A stretch of 64,000 nt of DNA from Thalassia testudinum (lineage: Eukaryota > Streptophyta > Magnoliopsida > Alismatales > Hydrocharitaceae). Positions 1-11,843 of this stretch are shown piece after piece. The position numbers were made by a program, and so were the translations under genes. The stretch covers positions 5,084,001-5,148,000 of the forward strand of contig JAZHRO010000062.1 of assembly GCA_037157565.1 (NCBI GenBank), read 5' to 3'. The notes beneath the pieces are model-generated. The model was not told the DNA's origin. It ran no database searches and was given only the letters and a program-made list of their open reading frames with translations. How positions within the stretch are numbered: position 1 is the first letter of the stretch; each line of letters opens with the position of its first letter.

Positions 1-600
1 CATCTTTGAATGTTCTTCTCTTGGAGAATCATTCTTCTTCCCACATTTAGCACTGTCTGCATTGGATAGAATATGAAGCTATTAAGATGCTTAAAGAATA
101 TTCGAGCCATTTCATTGCACAATTTAATACTAATCAGCTTTGCACAGAAAGGCATAGATTTCCAAAGAAAAGTCTACTAGATGTGCAATGAAAAAGAACA
201 TAAAGGTTTTGAAGGAAGAAAATGACCATAACTAGAAGTAATAAATGAAAATAAAATCATCTATGCTTCATAAGTGCCAAAACTGGCAAAAAAAGCCACT
301 CGGTCAGCATGTTACTTGATGGTTCCACATAGAAACCACCAAATGGATGTTTAGTCTTCAGCCCATAAGAACAAGAAAAGCGGATCTAATTTTCCAACAC
401 TTTTTCTTCACTAACTTCTCAGTTTGTGAACAACTTAATCTATTTTGTTCTTTGTCAAGTACGAATTAGTTCGATCAAAAGCTAGGCACTTTTCATATTA
501 GCATTGCATTTTTCTTAAAAACCAACATGTTAAAGTTTGTTGTAGTTGAAATTGCATGTCTAGGTCATGGCATGCCATTTTCAACCAAGAGGGGGTTTGA
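1..600. other. no recognisable gene
   Basis: AT-rich sequence with short scattered open frames. I see no domain, RNA gene or repeat that I can support here. It lies beside the LINE remnant that begins near 608. Confidence 0.5.
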
Positions 601-607
601 TTACCAT

Positions 608-1290
608 TCAATCAAGAGGCCAGATCTTAAGCAACCAATAACAAAGATACACTTCTGGAGACATTTTCAACCTAATGTCTACTACCACAAAAGACGGAAC
701 CATTTCTCTCCAACTAAAGGCTCTGATGCACAATTGTTTGTCAAGAATGCACTCTCGCAATCTATAAGTGACTATGCCAGAGGAGAAAACATCCCTTACT
801 GAAGGAGGAAAGCCCTCAAATAGACATAGCCCAAAAAGCTTGAGAACCCACAAGTAAAAATCAAGTGAACTTCCTCCAGATGTTAGTTACAGAAGGTGCA
901 CAAGTTATCAGCATAAAATGCCTCTCACCAAATTAAGCAACCAAAAACAGAGATACTTTTTGGAGACATTTTCCACATAGGATCCATCAACACAAAAGAT
1001 GGAAACATTACTCTCCACCCAAAGACCCTGACAAACAGCTACCTCTCGAGAATGTGCTCTTGTAATCTACAAGTGACCATGCCAAAGGGAAAACATCCCT
1101 CATTGGAGGAGTTGAAACCCAAAACCAGACATAGCAGAACATGCTTGAGAATCCACAAATAAAAATAAGGTGATCAACTTCCTCCAGATGTTGGCTAGAG
1201 AAGATGCACAAGTCATCACCCTAGAGCACAACCTTCCTCCTAAAACCCACCGTCAACAATCTCCTCCAAAATAACCACAGAGATCCTCCC
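608..1290 (-). pseudogene. LINE 3' end, zf-RVT region (decayed, two copies)
   Basis: Read on the minus strand, 1211-1008 gives a stretch with EEVDHLIFICGFSSMFCYVW. This matches the zinc-binding region after the reverse transcriptase of plant L1-type LINEs, where a paired cysteine is followed by E-x-VDHLxxxC-x-FS-x-VW. A few residues on it reads PPMRDVF, as those tails do. A second copy at 853-608 reads PPSVRDVF in the same position. Both are full of stops and frameshifts. The family is clear from the motif order, but the element is only a fragment and opposite in orientation to the LINEs that follow. Confidence 0.6.
629..1225. repeat. tandem duplication, period about 306 bp
   Basis: The segment starting aagcaacca at 629 recurs at 935. 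The two units stay alignable through the blocks ending cctccagatgtt, with many substitutions and small indels. The duplicated DNA is the LINE zf-RVT tail, so part of this LINE end was doubled in place and then drifted. Confidence 0.75.
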
Positions 1291-1879
1291 CTTCAAGGGG
1301 GACATCATTTTCCAAATCAATCAAGAATCTCATAGAGAAGCAGCCTGCAAGTCCCATACCCCATCTCTCAAGTATTCAATGCAAAATGTAACACTTAAAA
1401 GTGGGCATCTAAAAGCCCAAGCCTGGTTCTTAGCAGCAAAATAGTTCAGCTTGTAAGTCAAAGGCATGAATGAATAGGTGTGAACATAGATTTGCTAAAA
1501 CAACCACCACGACCAAGTATCTCTCTGTAAAAGGAAGTCATTTCCACAACCTAAAACTGATCTAAAGAGAGGAGAAACAATAGTCAGGACACCTGCTACC
1601 CTTCCAAAAGAGAGGCACTCCACTAGCCATTCACAAGTAGGATAACAATAGGTAGGGCACTTGCTACCCTCTCTAAGAAGAAAGACACTCAACCACAACA
1701 TTCTAACTTCCCCAGTTGAGTATCTACCAGTAACACATTTCACACAAATAAGATCAGGGGAGCTTTGGGTCTAGCTCAAGCAGCACAATGGTATCCTTGC
1801 TGCAGTGTGCTGAAGATATGATTGTATTTGTTGAGAGCTACATTACCAAGGCACAGAAGATCAAACTATTCAAGATTTT

Positions 1880-2870
1880 TGGCAAGGCTCCTAGACTGCA
1901 AGTGAATTTGTAGAAGTCTGGATTCCTACCTTTTTGCATGTCAAAAGGGAGGCAGCATGGTGGGGAGATCCTGGGATACAATTGTTGCAAACACTCTTCA
2001 AGTATCTTGGCTTCCCAATCACCTCAAGATGCATCGCTGCCGAGGATTACATCTTCGTTGTAGAGAGGATGGAGAAGCACGTATAATTGTGGGCTTCTAA
2101 TCTTCTTGCAAGGGGTGGATGGACAGTCCTTCCTTTCATTCTTTTGGCACTATTGTTAGTCTGAAGAGGGTTATTCGCTTAGGAACAAATTTCTCTGGGC
2201 TTGTTAGGTGACAATTTTATTCCATTGGTGTATTAGGAGGTTTACAAACTGAAGGAGGTTGGCAGGCTGGGCATATTGAATTTGCATGTAACGAATGATA
2301 TACTGCTCTCTAGATGAGTCCTACTTATGGGGCCTCAGCTCCCTTTTGGAAGAGGATTCTCTATGACTGTTATGGAGGTTGGCTGGGATGCAAGGAGGAT
2401 CGCCATTAAGAGCTCATCACAATTGTGAAAGGGGCTGCAGAAGAGGAGAGTGAAGCTTCATTGCAGGAGTCTCTTAGGTGAGGGCACCAAGCTTTGTTTT
2501 TTCAACTCATGATTGGTCTACCACAAGTATTATTGCTTGATATCTATCCTAGGTTAGGGATGATTGTCGGATGTTAGCTCTACCCTAGTCCCTATCTAAT
2601 GCAAGGATGGAAGAGCCGATCCTCTGTCGCGTGAGACCAAGCCTGGCAAAGGAAGGGATGTTGGATCTACAGGCATGGCGAGTTCTCTGTTAGGAAGGCC
2701 TATTTACACTACATGGAGGGTCTCCGTCAAACAGATTAAAGGCTGGATACTGACTATAGGAAATCTGGAAAATATAGGTCCCTTCGAAAGTGAAATTCTT
2801 CTTGTGGCTTTTGAATAAACCAAGGTCCAACTTAATTATCTCTCTCCAAGTTGGAGAGGAGATTGTAACG
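1880..2870 (+). pseudogene. LINE fragment A: end of RT plus zf-RVT start
   Basis: Broken frames on the plus strand read YLGFPITSRCIAAEDY near 2010, then an ERMEKH...LWASNLLARGG block. This is the usual region after the catalytic core of L1-type reverse transcriptase. Further on, near 2660-2830, it reads as a trp-rich GEFSVRKAYLHYMEG stretch and KVKFFLWLLNKPRSN, which open the zf-RVT domain. The order is right for one LINE body, but endonuclease and RT core are missing and stops are frequent. The fragment ends where the next LINE begins, so it may be a truncated copy or a rearranged relative of fragment B. Confidence 0.65.
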
Positions 2871-2884
2871 AACACATCAAACTG

Positions 2885-5320
2885 AGATCGTATTGTGGGG
2901 ACTTTGAGAACTCATTTTCATGAGTTTACCAGGAGACACCCTCCAGGTTTGCAGAGGTTGGTCACATCAGATCTGCCTGTGTTGGGGGATGATATGAAGG
3001 CAAAGTTGATAAGAGAAGTTACCGAGGAGGAGGTCCTCTCTACGGTGAAGAGTCTAAAGGTAGAAGGTTCTCTAAGACCGGATGGCTCCAAGTGTTGTTC
3101 TATAAGGTTTTTTGGGATGTCATAAAGGCTGATCTCATTACTATGATGCGTGAATTCCAAAAAATAATCAAAGTTTTGAGAAGCTGAATAAGTTCTTCTT
3201 ACTACCCAAGAAGGTGAGAGCCCAGACCATCGAGGACTACTGCCCAATAGCTGTGTCAAATACGACATACTTGATTGTCGCAAAGGTGTTTTCTAACAAG
3301 CTGAGTATGTGCCTCCCTACTTTGATCAGCCCGATGCAATCAGCCTTCATTACAAGTCAATCCCTGCAGGAATCTTTTATAATGGTAGATGAGATGATGG
3401 CATCTTGGAGGAGAGCTAGGAAAAAGGGCTTCTTGTGGAAGGTGGACTTCTCTAAAGCCTATGATTATATTTCACAATCCTACTTATGGCAGATCCTACA
3501 ACACAGATACTTTCTAGACATTTAGATTACATGGATGAAACATTGTATTACTACTATGTCATTCTCGATCTTGATTGACGAGCACACTGCTGGGTCTTGG
3601 ACGCAGCCACAACAAGTTTGACAAGGGTGACCTTTGGCAGCACTCCTTTTCATTATTGTCGTCAATACTCTAGGAACCTTGGAGTTTAAGGCCTACGATC
3701 GCAATCTTATCTCTGGTTTCTCACTTAGAGAAATGCTTCCCTACTGACACCTATTCTATAGTACACCAATGATACCTTGTTTCTTATAGAGGGTGGGACT
3801 CGTGAAGTAGAGAATGCCACAGCCACAGTCGGTATTTTTGGTGAACCACTCTAAGTCAGTATACATCCCTTTTGGAATCGGCAATCAAGAAGCAGACTCC
3901 TACTCTGAGCACCTCCAGACACAGATAGGTTGCCTCCTGTTTATCTGCTTGGGCCTCCCACTCAAGGGGAAACAACTTTCTACTGCAAATTAGATGCCTT
4001 TGGTTGAGAGGATGGAGAAGAGGCTGAATGCCAAGAGTGATCATCTATTGTCTAGGGTTGGGAGCTTGTTCTATTGAAGGTCATCCTTTCGACAATTCCC
4101 ATTTTTTTATCTTTCAGAAATTGAGTAGCCAAAAACAATTTTGAACAAGCTAGACGTCTTGTGAAAGAAATTCTTTTGGAAGGGACCGAATCATGCTGGT
4201 AGGTTCCTTCAGTTGGTGTCATGGGATCTACTTTGTCGATCAAAGAAGGTCGCCTTTGTGTTATCTACCTGACAAACTTTAATGATGCTTTATTAACAAA
4301 GCGGATCATCAAGCTCCTTCAAAATGAAGATGGATTATGGCAAAAGCTTATGGGTGATTCTTATGGTTCGTTCTTGAGCCTTGCTGCTTGTGACTTCAAA
4401 GCTCAGGGTATCTCACAATTTTGGCAGAGCCTAAGGTTGGTCATGCTGCAGGTTTCCTCTTTCTTTGACCCAGTCTTGGGCGATGGTAGGAGCCTTTCCT
4501 TCTTGAAGGATGATTGGATGGGCAATGGATCTTTTGATCATCTCATAACCAAGACTTTATGCTCTTGTCACAAATGAACATCATCATGTTGCTTTCCTTT
4601 GGGAAGAGGCTTCTTCGGCATGGGCTCCTGTGATTAATGGTCTTTCTGAGGCACGAGTTCAGGATTTACAATTTTTGTTGGCTTTGCTCGATGATTGTAG
4701 GATCAAGTTGACTTCCCCAGATTCCTTGCAGTGGAACGATGGATCCTTCTCCGTTAAAGAGGTTTACAGACATCTGCAAGGAGATGACAACCTTGAGGAG
4801 AGTGATCTATTTCTGAATTGCCATCTTTGATGGAAGATTAAGATCCTGCTGAAGGTGAAGTTGTACCTTTGGCTTCTCCATCGAAGGAGACTTATTACTA
4901 AGGTTAGCCGGGCTACCTGGGCTAGTGATGACCTAGGCTGTAGCCCTTGCAATAATGGGGATGAAGATGACACACATTGGTTCAGCTCATGCAATTTTAC
5001 TTCAACCATGTGGTAGCAGCTGAATTTAGTAGGCATCAGTGCTGGGTCTTTGGAAGATTTTTGGCTCTCTTTCAGGAATGGTATTCAAACTAATGTCGAT
5101 ACATGGATCAAGGCCTTGGCTGCAGTTTGGACCTTGTGGATTCAACGCAACACAGCAGTGTTTCATGGTAAGCGTCTGTGGGTTGAGAATGTAGTGAGGG
5201 ATTCTGCTATACTTGCCATTTTTTGGACCCATAATTTGTAATTGTTTTCATTATTAATCCAAGTGCAGGATTACTAACCTCCAATAGTTGTCCTTTAAAA
5301 GAAAAAAGAAAAAAAGAGAA
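2885..5320 (+). pseudogene. LINE fragment B: RT, zf-RVT and A-rich tail
   Basis: This is the most readable LINE in the window. An N-terminal RT segment (2895-3100) has EEVLSTVKSLKVEGSLRPDG, a decayed form of the conserved k-PGpDG block. The core (3214-3525) carries QSAFI, then KGFLWKVDFSKAYDYIS, the catalytic-aspartate motif. A later segment near 3760 looks like a damaged active-site region, and 3850-4060 holds the LGLPL block. The zf-RVT domain spans about 4740-5030 (FSVKEVYRHL, KVKLYLWLLHRRRL, C...C...HWFSSC). The end reads WTLWIQRNTAVFHGK, followed by A-rich sequence at 5293-5320. Stops and frameshifts throughout show that it is dead. No endonuclease domain is visible, so it is 5'-truncated. 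Confidence 0.8.
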
Positions 5321-6920
5321 GGTGGTTGCCTATGAGTACAGGTGATGATGAATGCTAGAGGCAAATGCCACTAATGTCTTCTGCAGTGCAGGGTGGAGAA
5401 CACAAACCACTCATTCTTTATGTATTCCATTGCACAAGCTTGCTTGTTAGGTGCTGCGGATTGGTCTATGGATTTCTCTTCACAATCTGCTTTCTATTCC
5501 AACATTCGCAGTGCCCTTGCTGATGGTTTCCCTATAAGGACAGGAGAGCATTTATCCCAATCTCATGTATTCGGTTCAAGTATAACGGTATAGTTTTGAC
5601 AAGGGAGAGATATATTACATCATTATAGATTCTTTTATAACGATTGGTATAATTAGCTCCCCTTTTAATGAAATTTTAACAGTTAACACCCTTTGTTAAC
5701 CACTCTTTTCTTCCTAAAAAAGAAAATAGCACTGATGTTTTCTTTCTTGGAATTTCCAAGCTCTTGGCCACATCATTTGTTATCTGACTCCAAGAGAACC
5801 TCCCAATCCTGTTCTTCCTGTACCTCTCCTTTTCTTGTCACAGACACGTAATCATCCACATTCTTCACTCTTTTCTCCTTTCTTCTCCTCCTCGTTCACT
5901 CCTTACACCATAGAAGCCTAGAGAGAACATCCCAATCCTGTTCTTCCTTTACCTCTCCTTTTCTTGTCACAGACACATAATCATCCATGTTCTTCACTCT
6001 TTTCTCCTTTCTTCTCCTCCTCGTTCACTCCTTCCACCATAGAAGCCTAGAGAGAATTGGAGATAGTGCTTAAAAAGGAAGCCTCAAGGTCTTAAAGCAA
6101 ATTATGAATGGATGTTATGTAAAGCTTTACATGGAGTCAATGAAGCACATATATCTTAGTCAATAACTATAACAAACAATTCTTGATAGAGTTCTTTTCC
6201 ACTGTTTCCATGTATTCTTGGGCAAGCAAACAACTTTCTATTTAACTAATAAATTCCTTGATATAAGGACTCAAATAATGATCTCAACCTACCTATTGCT
6301 TGAATAAAGTAGTGAGACTCATATCAGGCATCTAGTTTCTCAACATCAATCAAAAGGCTTGACCTCGAATTCAGAGTTTTATGGTGCCTTATCTATCATT
6401 TTTATTCTAATGTAACAAAAACAAGCATTTCATGATCCACAATGACAATCATGGAGGATGTGATGTCTCTCTCGAGGCACATGGGAATTAGTTGAACCAC
6501 CATTTGGGCTTTACTTGGATGAGGGATAGCAAGCATGATTACGTGACGTGGCGGGGATAGCATGAATAATGTCATAATCAGTGTCAGGAGCAGTAACAAA
6601 ATGTCACCTCAAATCTTTATACACAACATATTAACTCACCTATTATATCTAACTTTCACTCAGTCCACTTTCCAAGAAAACAATAATTAAAAAATAACCC
6701 AATATCAAATATAAAATAAATAAACTACAACTCTCTCCTCTATATTTAAATCACATCAACTCATCTATCACATCCATTCCCACTATCCCACCACTTACAC
6801 CAACACCACTAAAGTTTATCCCATCTAAAATTCCATCCAAGGCTAAAGTCTATCCAGCATCCAAATGCAGCCTTGATGACGTTCATTATCAACTAGAATC
6901 CTAATCACATTGTAAAGAGG
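5321..6920. other. noncoding, no gene seen
   Basis: AT-rich intergenic DNA. The only structure I can support is the 129-bp duplication listed separately. A 66-residue open frame at 5393-5593 shows no motif I recognise. Confidence 0.5.
5793..6050. repeat. near-perfect 129-bp tandem duplication
   Basis: Unit one begins agagaacctcccaatcc at 5793 and unit two agagaacatcccaatcc at 5922. They differ at only a few positions over about 129 bp. The unit is rich in CTCCTT runs. The low divergence makes this a much younger event than the surrounding decayed repeats. Confidence 0.9.
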
Positions 6921-6924
6921 TATA

Positions 6925-7145
6925 ACGCTCAAACTGAGACAAAGAGCTATACTCAAGTTTATGTTGATTTCTTTGGCACTTCCTCTGATTGGATTCTTGT
7001 CTCAATAGCACTTCATTCTAATAGTCTTCTCTATCAGCTAAATGTCAAGAACACCTTCTTAAATGGTGTTGAATAACTTTACATATAGCAACCTCCTCAA
7101 TTTGAGACATAGGAGTGTTTCAAGGTTTGCAAATTGAAGAACATG
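6925..7145 (+). pseudogene. Copia reverse transcriptase fragment
   Basis: The plus strand reads, with frame breaks, SNSLLYQLNVKNTFLNGV then QPPQFET, CFKVCKLKN. This is the hallmark Copia RT segment: QLDVKNAFLNGxLxEEVYMxQPPGF, followed by VCKL-K-SLYGLKQ. Only about 200 bp is preserved. No LTR, PBS or other pol domain can be tied to it, so it is an isolated scrap. Confidence 0.7.
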
Positions 7146-7149
7146 ACAT

Positions 7150-9230
7150 GGACTACAACAAATCACAAAGGCAAGTTCAAAGAAACTATTTAAGGCCATT
7201 GAGAGGTTTTTTTCTCACAAGTCTTTAGCCTACAGCACCGAAAGCTTTCACGACAAAGATTTAAGATTGTCCAACATGCAATTAGAAACTAGACCAAGCA
7301 AAGTATCATGTGGAATACTTTAAAACAATGGGCACAATAGTTCTTAAGTTTCCACTAACTTATTGCAATCATGGTGGTAGTGGCTCTCTCTAATTTGAGC
7401 AAACATAAAGAGTTCTCCATGGAGGCTTTAATAATGAAAGGAGAAAAGAGGGAGCTTTTGGCTGGCACATCAAGCAATCATTGAATTTACTTTAAAAAAA
7501 AACATGGTTTAGTAGCCAGAGTAACTTTATCACTTTTGTGTATTTGTCACTCCCAATTGGGGCCTTATTCTTTGAGGAACAATGCAATCTATATAAATTG
7601 ACAGGATGCAAGAAGCCTTTCACTAGCAAGAAATCATGTTTTCACCTTATGTGTTTCTACAAAAAATAGCCAAGGGAGAGATTTCAATGCCATATGTCCA
7701 CATCATCCTAACCAGTGAAAATGCTAAAGGCATCACTAACACAAAGTTTGCAGACAAGCATGGCCATGCCCCAATCTATAAGAGGAACAAACAAAAATTA
7801 CATAATCCCCTAATAGTCTCTTGTGTACATTAAAAATTTTGGTGAAGAATATGCTTATATAAGAGTAACTGAAGATGTTACAAGAGGGAAGCACAGTGAT
7901 TCAGATATTTAAACTTTCTTGCATCTTCACAACAAATAAAATTATATTAACTTTTTTGCTCAAAAAATACATCACATTATTCGGCATCCAAATAAAAACA
8001 AGATATTATCCAACAAGCTCTTGGGGAAGCTTACATGATGAATAATGGTAGAAAGGTCTAACTTGCGTATTTTCATCCTCAAGTGTCTTCAGGATGAAAA
8101 TTGAGAAGGGCCCGCCCAGTATCTTTCCTATTGACCATTTTGCAAGAACAAAAAATGGCATCTTCCGAAATACATCATATGCGGAGAATATTTAGCATAC
8201 TGCTGTAGTTTTTTTTTAATTGCAGAATGTGTAGCATACAGCTGTAGGTTTTTCTTTTTTTTTTTTGAATTGCAGTCCTCTCAATAGCTGGGTTTGGAGT
8301 ACCAACATGCTTGTATTTGTGAACCCCTGAGGATATTTTTTTGAAAAGTGAACTCCTCGGGGTATTGAGTAAAGTCTTGGATAGCTAGTAAGCTTGAGTG
8401 GTTATGCTTGCACTTTATAAAGAAAAAAGAAAGAAGAAAGAAAGATAGTGATCACTTCCAATCAGCATTAAATTGGCCATCCTTGAGATACTGCTCAAAT
8501 GGTACACATCTCTTCTTCTCAAACCCAACAAGAAACCAACTTAATGAAGTGGCCCTGGATATGGTGCAAAGAGTTCCAAGTGCAAGGGAATTAGGACCAG
8601 CAGTTGAAGTTCCTTATCTTTAACCATGGTAAGAACAGATTATAAAAACAGACATGAAACAGTACCATCTCGCAAGTACTGGCAGAAGATCTTTGATGGC
8701 AAGCAGGAGTCCAGAACTTCAAAATCTCACCCTCCATGCCAGGGAAAATAATCAGGAAGTCATCTATGTTGGATCAAGAGAAAGACAAACATGCATGAAG
8801 GTGTGTACAAGAAATGGGCACGTCAGCGGAGAATGGCAAGTTGCAGGAGCGTATGGAAAGCAAGGTGTTGCATGGGGCAAGTAATGCAGCACCAAGCTAG
8901 TGCAGAAAGGCCATGGTTTAATAAGCAAGGAGAAGGTGGCAAACAAGAAAGAGCAAGAAACAATACCCGCAGTCCTACACCACACTAGCCTCCAGGGTTA
9001 CTGTACTTCAATACCATGTAGAACAAAGAAGTGGACTGGATTAATTACATGGCCATGCCGTCTTACTTAAAAGAAGGCATAAAAGGAAATTCAGAGCATA
9101 TAAAATGCCAAATGGATGAAAAAATATGGAAAAACTGGTGTTTCCGCCTGCCATACGGTTTCTCTCCAACATTTAAAAAGAGAAGGAAAAAGGCCCATTC
9201 AAGATATTCAAGCTTTTAAATATTTCAATC
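7150..9230. other. noncoding, no gene seen
   Basis: I found no recognisable protein domain on either strand. It could be intron of the minus-strand gene that starts at 9416, because that gene must continue toward lower coordinates. I could not pick out a convincing further exon. Several A- or T-runs occur. Confidence 0.45.
8191..8275. repeat. short tandem duplication with poly-T
   Basis: A block running tagcatac...gctgtag, then a T-run, then aattgcag occurs twice (8193 and 8232), about 39 bp apart. The T-run lengths differ. Probably replication slippage. Confidence 0.7.
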
Positions 9231-9277
9231 AGTAATAAATTTTTTTAGGACCTTGATCTGTAGATAGAAGCAATTAC

Positions 9278-9416
9278 CATCAGAGAGGGATGCATCCGAT
9301 CCCCCCGTGGGTGAATGGCGCCTATAGTTTCTGCCGGATGCATCATTTGAAGGCTTACGGAACGAAGGTTTCGCATCCAACTCATCGGAACTTTGATTCC
9401 TTTCCACGGGCTCCAT
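9278..9416 (-). CDS. first coding exon of an unidentified minus-strand gene
   Basis: The exon runs on the minus strand from 9426 to 9278. It follows a good acceptor (tagcag at 9432-9427) and ends at a GTAATT donor. ATG at 9416 opens 46 codons plus one base, starting MEPVERNQSSDELDAK. The peptide is hydrophilic and rich in Ser, Asp and Arg (SFRKPSNDASGRNYRRHSP), like the disordered N-terminus of a nuclear or RNA-processing protein. I cannot name the family. A spliced 5' UTR exon lies upstream. The rest of the gene should lie at lower coordinates, but I see no further exon before the window edge, so the gene may have very long introns or be truncated. Confidence 0.55.
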
Positions 9417-9994
9417 GCTCTTAGACCTGCTATTACACGTGAACAGATGTGAATTCGAGGCAAACACCGGCACATCTATACCAGACACTTCAGTATCCGA
9501 TAAAATTAACATAAAAGGACGGTTGCAATAAACAGCTATCAAATATATTACAATCGACGACAAATCAGTTATCCTACAACAGCTCGACACTCGCGAGCGA
9601 CTTGTCCTGCTGATGAGAGACAAGCATATGCCACAGCTTGGACTTTTCACCTCAAAGTCAGAAGATGTAATTGAACGAATCTAGTCCGTTATCGATTATG
9701 AAAAACCCCGCCGCTTCCAAGCCTACCAGAAAGCTATTCGTGTAACTCAGGTTCCCCAAATTCCTACCAACTAACCCTAGGTCTTCACTTCAAAGCTACC
9801 ATATAAACAAACATACATCTATAGGCTATTCTCATCCACGAACCAGAGAGGTGGAACGATGACATATCCGATCACGATCTAAAGGAAAGATGAGAAAAGG
9901 AAAAGGAGAATCGGTACAGGTTCCTGCGGGTAAATATAAAGATGCGAGAGACGACTATGGCAACGAGCTGAAACGAACGGGTAGAGGGACTTAC

Positions 9995-10285
9995 CCTCGC
10001 GTTGGCTGTTTGAGATTTGTGGGGGAAGGAGGTGAAGGTGAAGGTGAAGGTGAACCCCTGATTGTCCAGAAGCGAGTCGGATGTCGATGGAGAGAGAGGA
10101 ACGGGCGATTTCACCTGTGGATGTTGGAGAGGTGGCGGACGATTCTTCTAGGGTTTCGGGACCCCTGTCGGGCAGCGAGCGAGGCCGAACGGGTTTGCCG
10201 CCTCGGTGGACGATGGGGGGCCGATCTCACCACTTTGGGTACGTCACTTGGAGCTTCTAGCCTGTTGGTTTCCAAATTAAAAATA
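9995..10285 (-). promoter_or_regulatory. 5' UTR exon with upstream ORF
   Basis: On the minus strand this GC-rich stretch holds an aaaccctag element and ends at 9995 with a strong donor (GTAAGT at 9994-9989). The ATG at 10114 opens 40 codons in this exon, including an alternating FTFTFTFT run from a GGTGAA-type repeat. Splicing to the exon at 9426 puts GTC TAA next, so it would be a 41-codon upstream ORF ending just before the main ATG at 9416. The transcription start is not fixed by sequence. The upper limit is where composition turns AT-rich. Confidence 0.5.
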
Positions 10286-10299
10286 AATAAATAAATTAC

Positions 10300-11840
10300 A
10301 TGCACACTAATTCCATCGAGAAAACAAATACCTCACGTTCCCGATGGGTCAGAAAGATATCCATCCTCCCTCTCATAAAATTTACACGAAAAATAGTGAT
10401 ATATTTTTTCTCTTTATCGTATTACATTAAATTTTTTTGGTATCGTCGATAGAAAATATATTATAATTTTTTTTCTTTAAAAAAAAAAAAATTAACACCC
10501 ACCTCCGACCCATCAACAATATATTATATATTTATAAGATGAACTACATCGATTAGTTGGAATATCATTTCTATATCGATCATATTAAAGACATCAACTA
10601 ATATCACCGTATATTGCTGTATCTTTTTGCAAACTTTATAAAATATCACAGCACGAGATTCATATCTAATGATATGCCGGTTGGATAGGTGCTTTGTAGC
10701 TAGTGTTCAATAAATCAACCAAGTAAACTGAGTATGCAGCTGCATATGTATCAGCACCCACCTTTCCACACCGAGTATCATCGTGCAGTTAATTAAGTAG
10801 AGTGGACCAATTAATGCAGGTCACATGCCTCTATATGCAGGTGCTTAATCATCTAAGTTTGTGATAGAAATCCAATGAAATCTAATCAAGCAAAACAATT
10901 ATCCGACATCCAAAACACAATCAGCCAATCAATCGAAACTCGGCAACCATTCAAAACAAAAAACTCAATTAACAAAAACCCCTGATTGAGAACCCAAAAC
11001 CCCTCCCATAACAAACCAAGAACCCTAAAATCTCATAATCACCCGATTCTCCCCTATGAAAACCCCATTACTCCACACTTACCTGGAGTTCAAGCTTTGA
11101 AGGAGTCGGCAATAAGCAGCACTCATCAGCAGTAGGCTGTCTTCGCAACAAACTTAGTCGGCAGCAATTACATGGACCTTCTCTCAGTCAACAACGATAA
11201 CAACTTCATTCAACTTGGTCCGAGCTCCTAAGGTTAGCCATTTTATACGAGAAAGCTTTTGTTAGGCTGAAATTTAAGTTTTGTCTTTTGTTTCCCTTCC
11301 CATGTTACTCTTAAGTTTCGCTATGAAACCTAGGATTATTTTAGGTCTGCTATATGTTTTAGGTTGATAAAATAGTGGCTTTTGATGATTGGTATGGTTT
11401 AGGATATATTTTATATTTGCTTTTCTTTAAAAAAAGTATTTTTTTATTTTATTGAAAGATTGATTATTATGATTTCAAGTGTGAGTTTAGGTGTGGTTGA
11501 TACTTTTTATTTATGTATTCTTTGTTAGAAAGGTAATAAGCGGGTTTTGATTTAACTAGTTGTTGTAATCAGGTTTAAGCAAATAGTGGCAATAAATTGT
11601 TTTAATTAAATAGTGGTTGATTAGTTCTGAGTTTAGGATTTTTTTTTTAAATTCCTAATATTACGTTGTTGATTTAGGTTTGATTTTAGGTTCTTATTAA
11701 TTGTTGATTGATTTATTCCAATCCCACTAATAATTGACTGCATGATTTTTAAGAGACAATAGCAATGTGGTCATGTCTATTATTTGTGTGCAATAATGTT
11801 TATATATTTATGTTATGCCTTGTGTACATGTTTGATAGAA
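10300..11840. other. intergenic, AT-rich
   Basis: Upstream of the minus-strand gene and of the hAT relic. It should contain the promoter of the 9416 gene, but I could not assign a certain TATA box. No coding signal was seen. Confidence 0.45.
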
Positions 11841-11843
11841 TCC

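Noticed and set aside
2918..3283. 121-codon minus-strand frame
   Set aside because: Antisense to the readable LINE RT segment on the plus strand.
7636..9219. Further exons of the minus-strand gene in this stretch
   Set aside because: No frame with splice sites and protein-like content was convincing on the minus strand.
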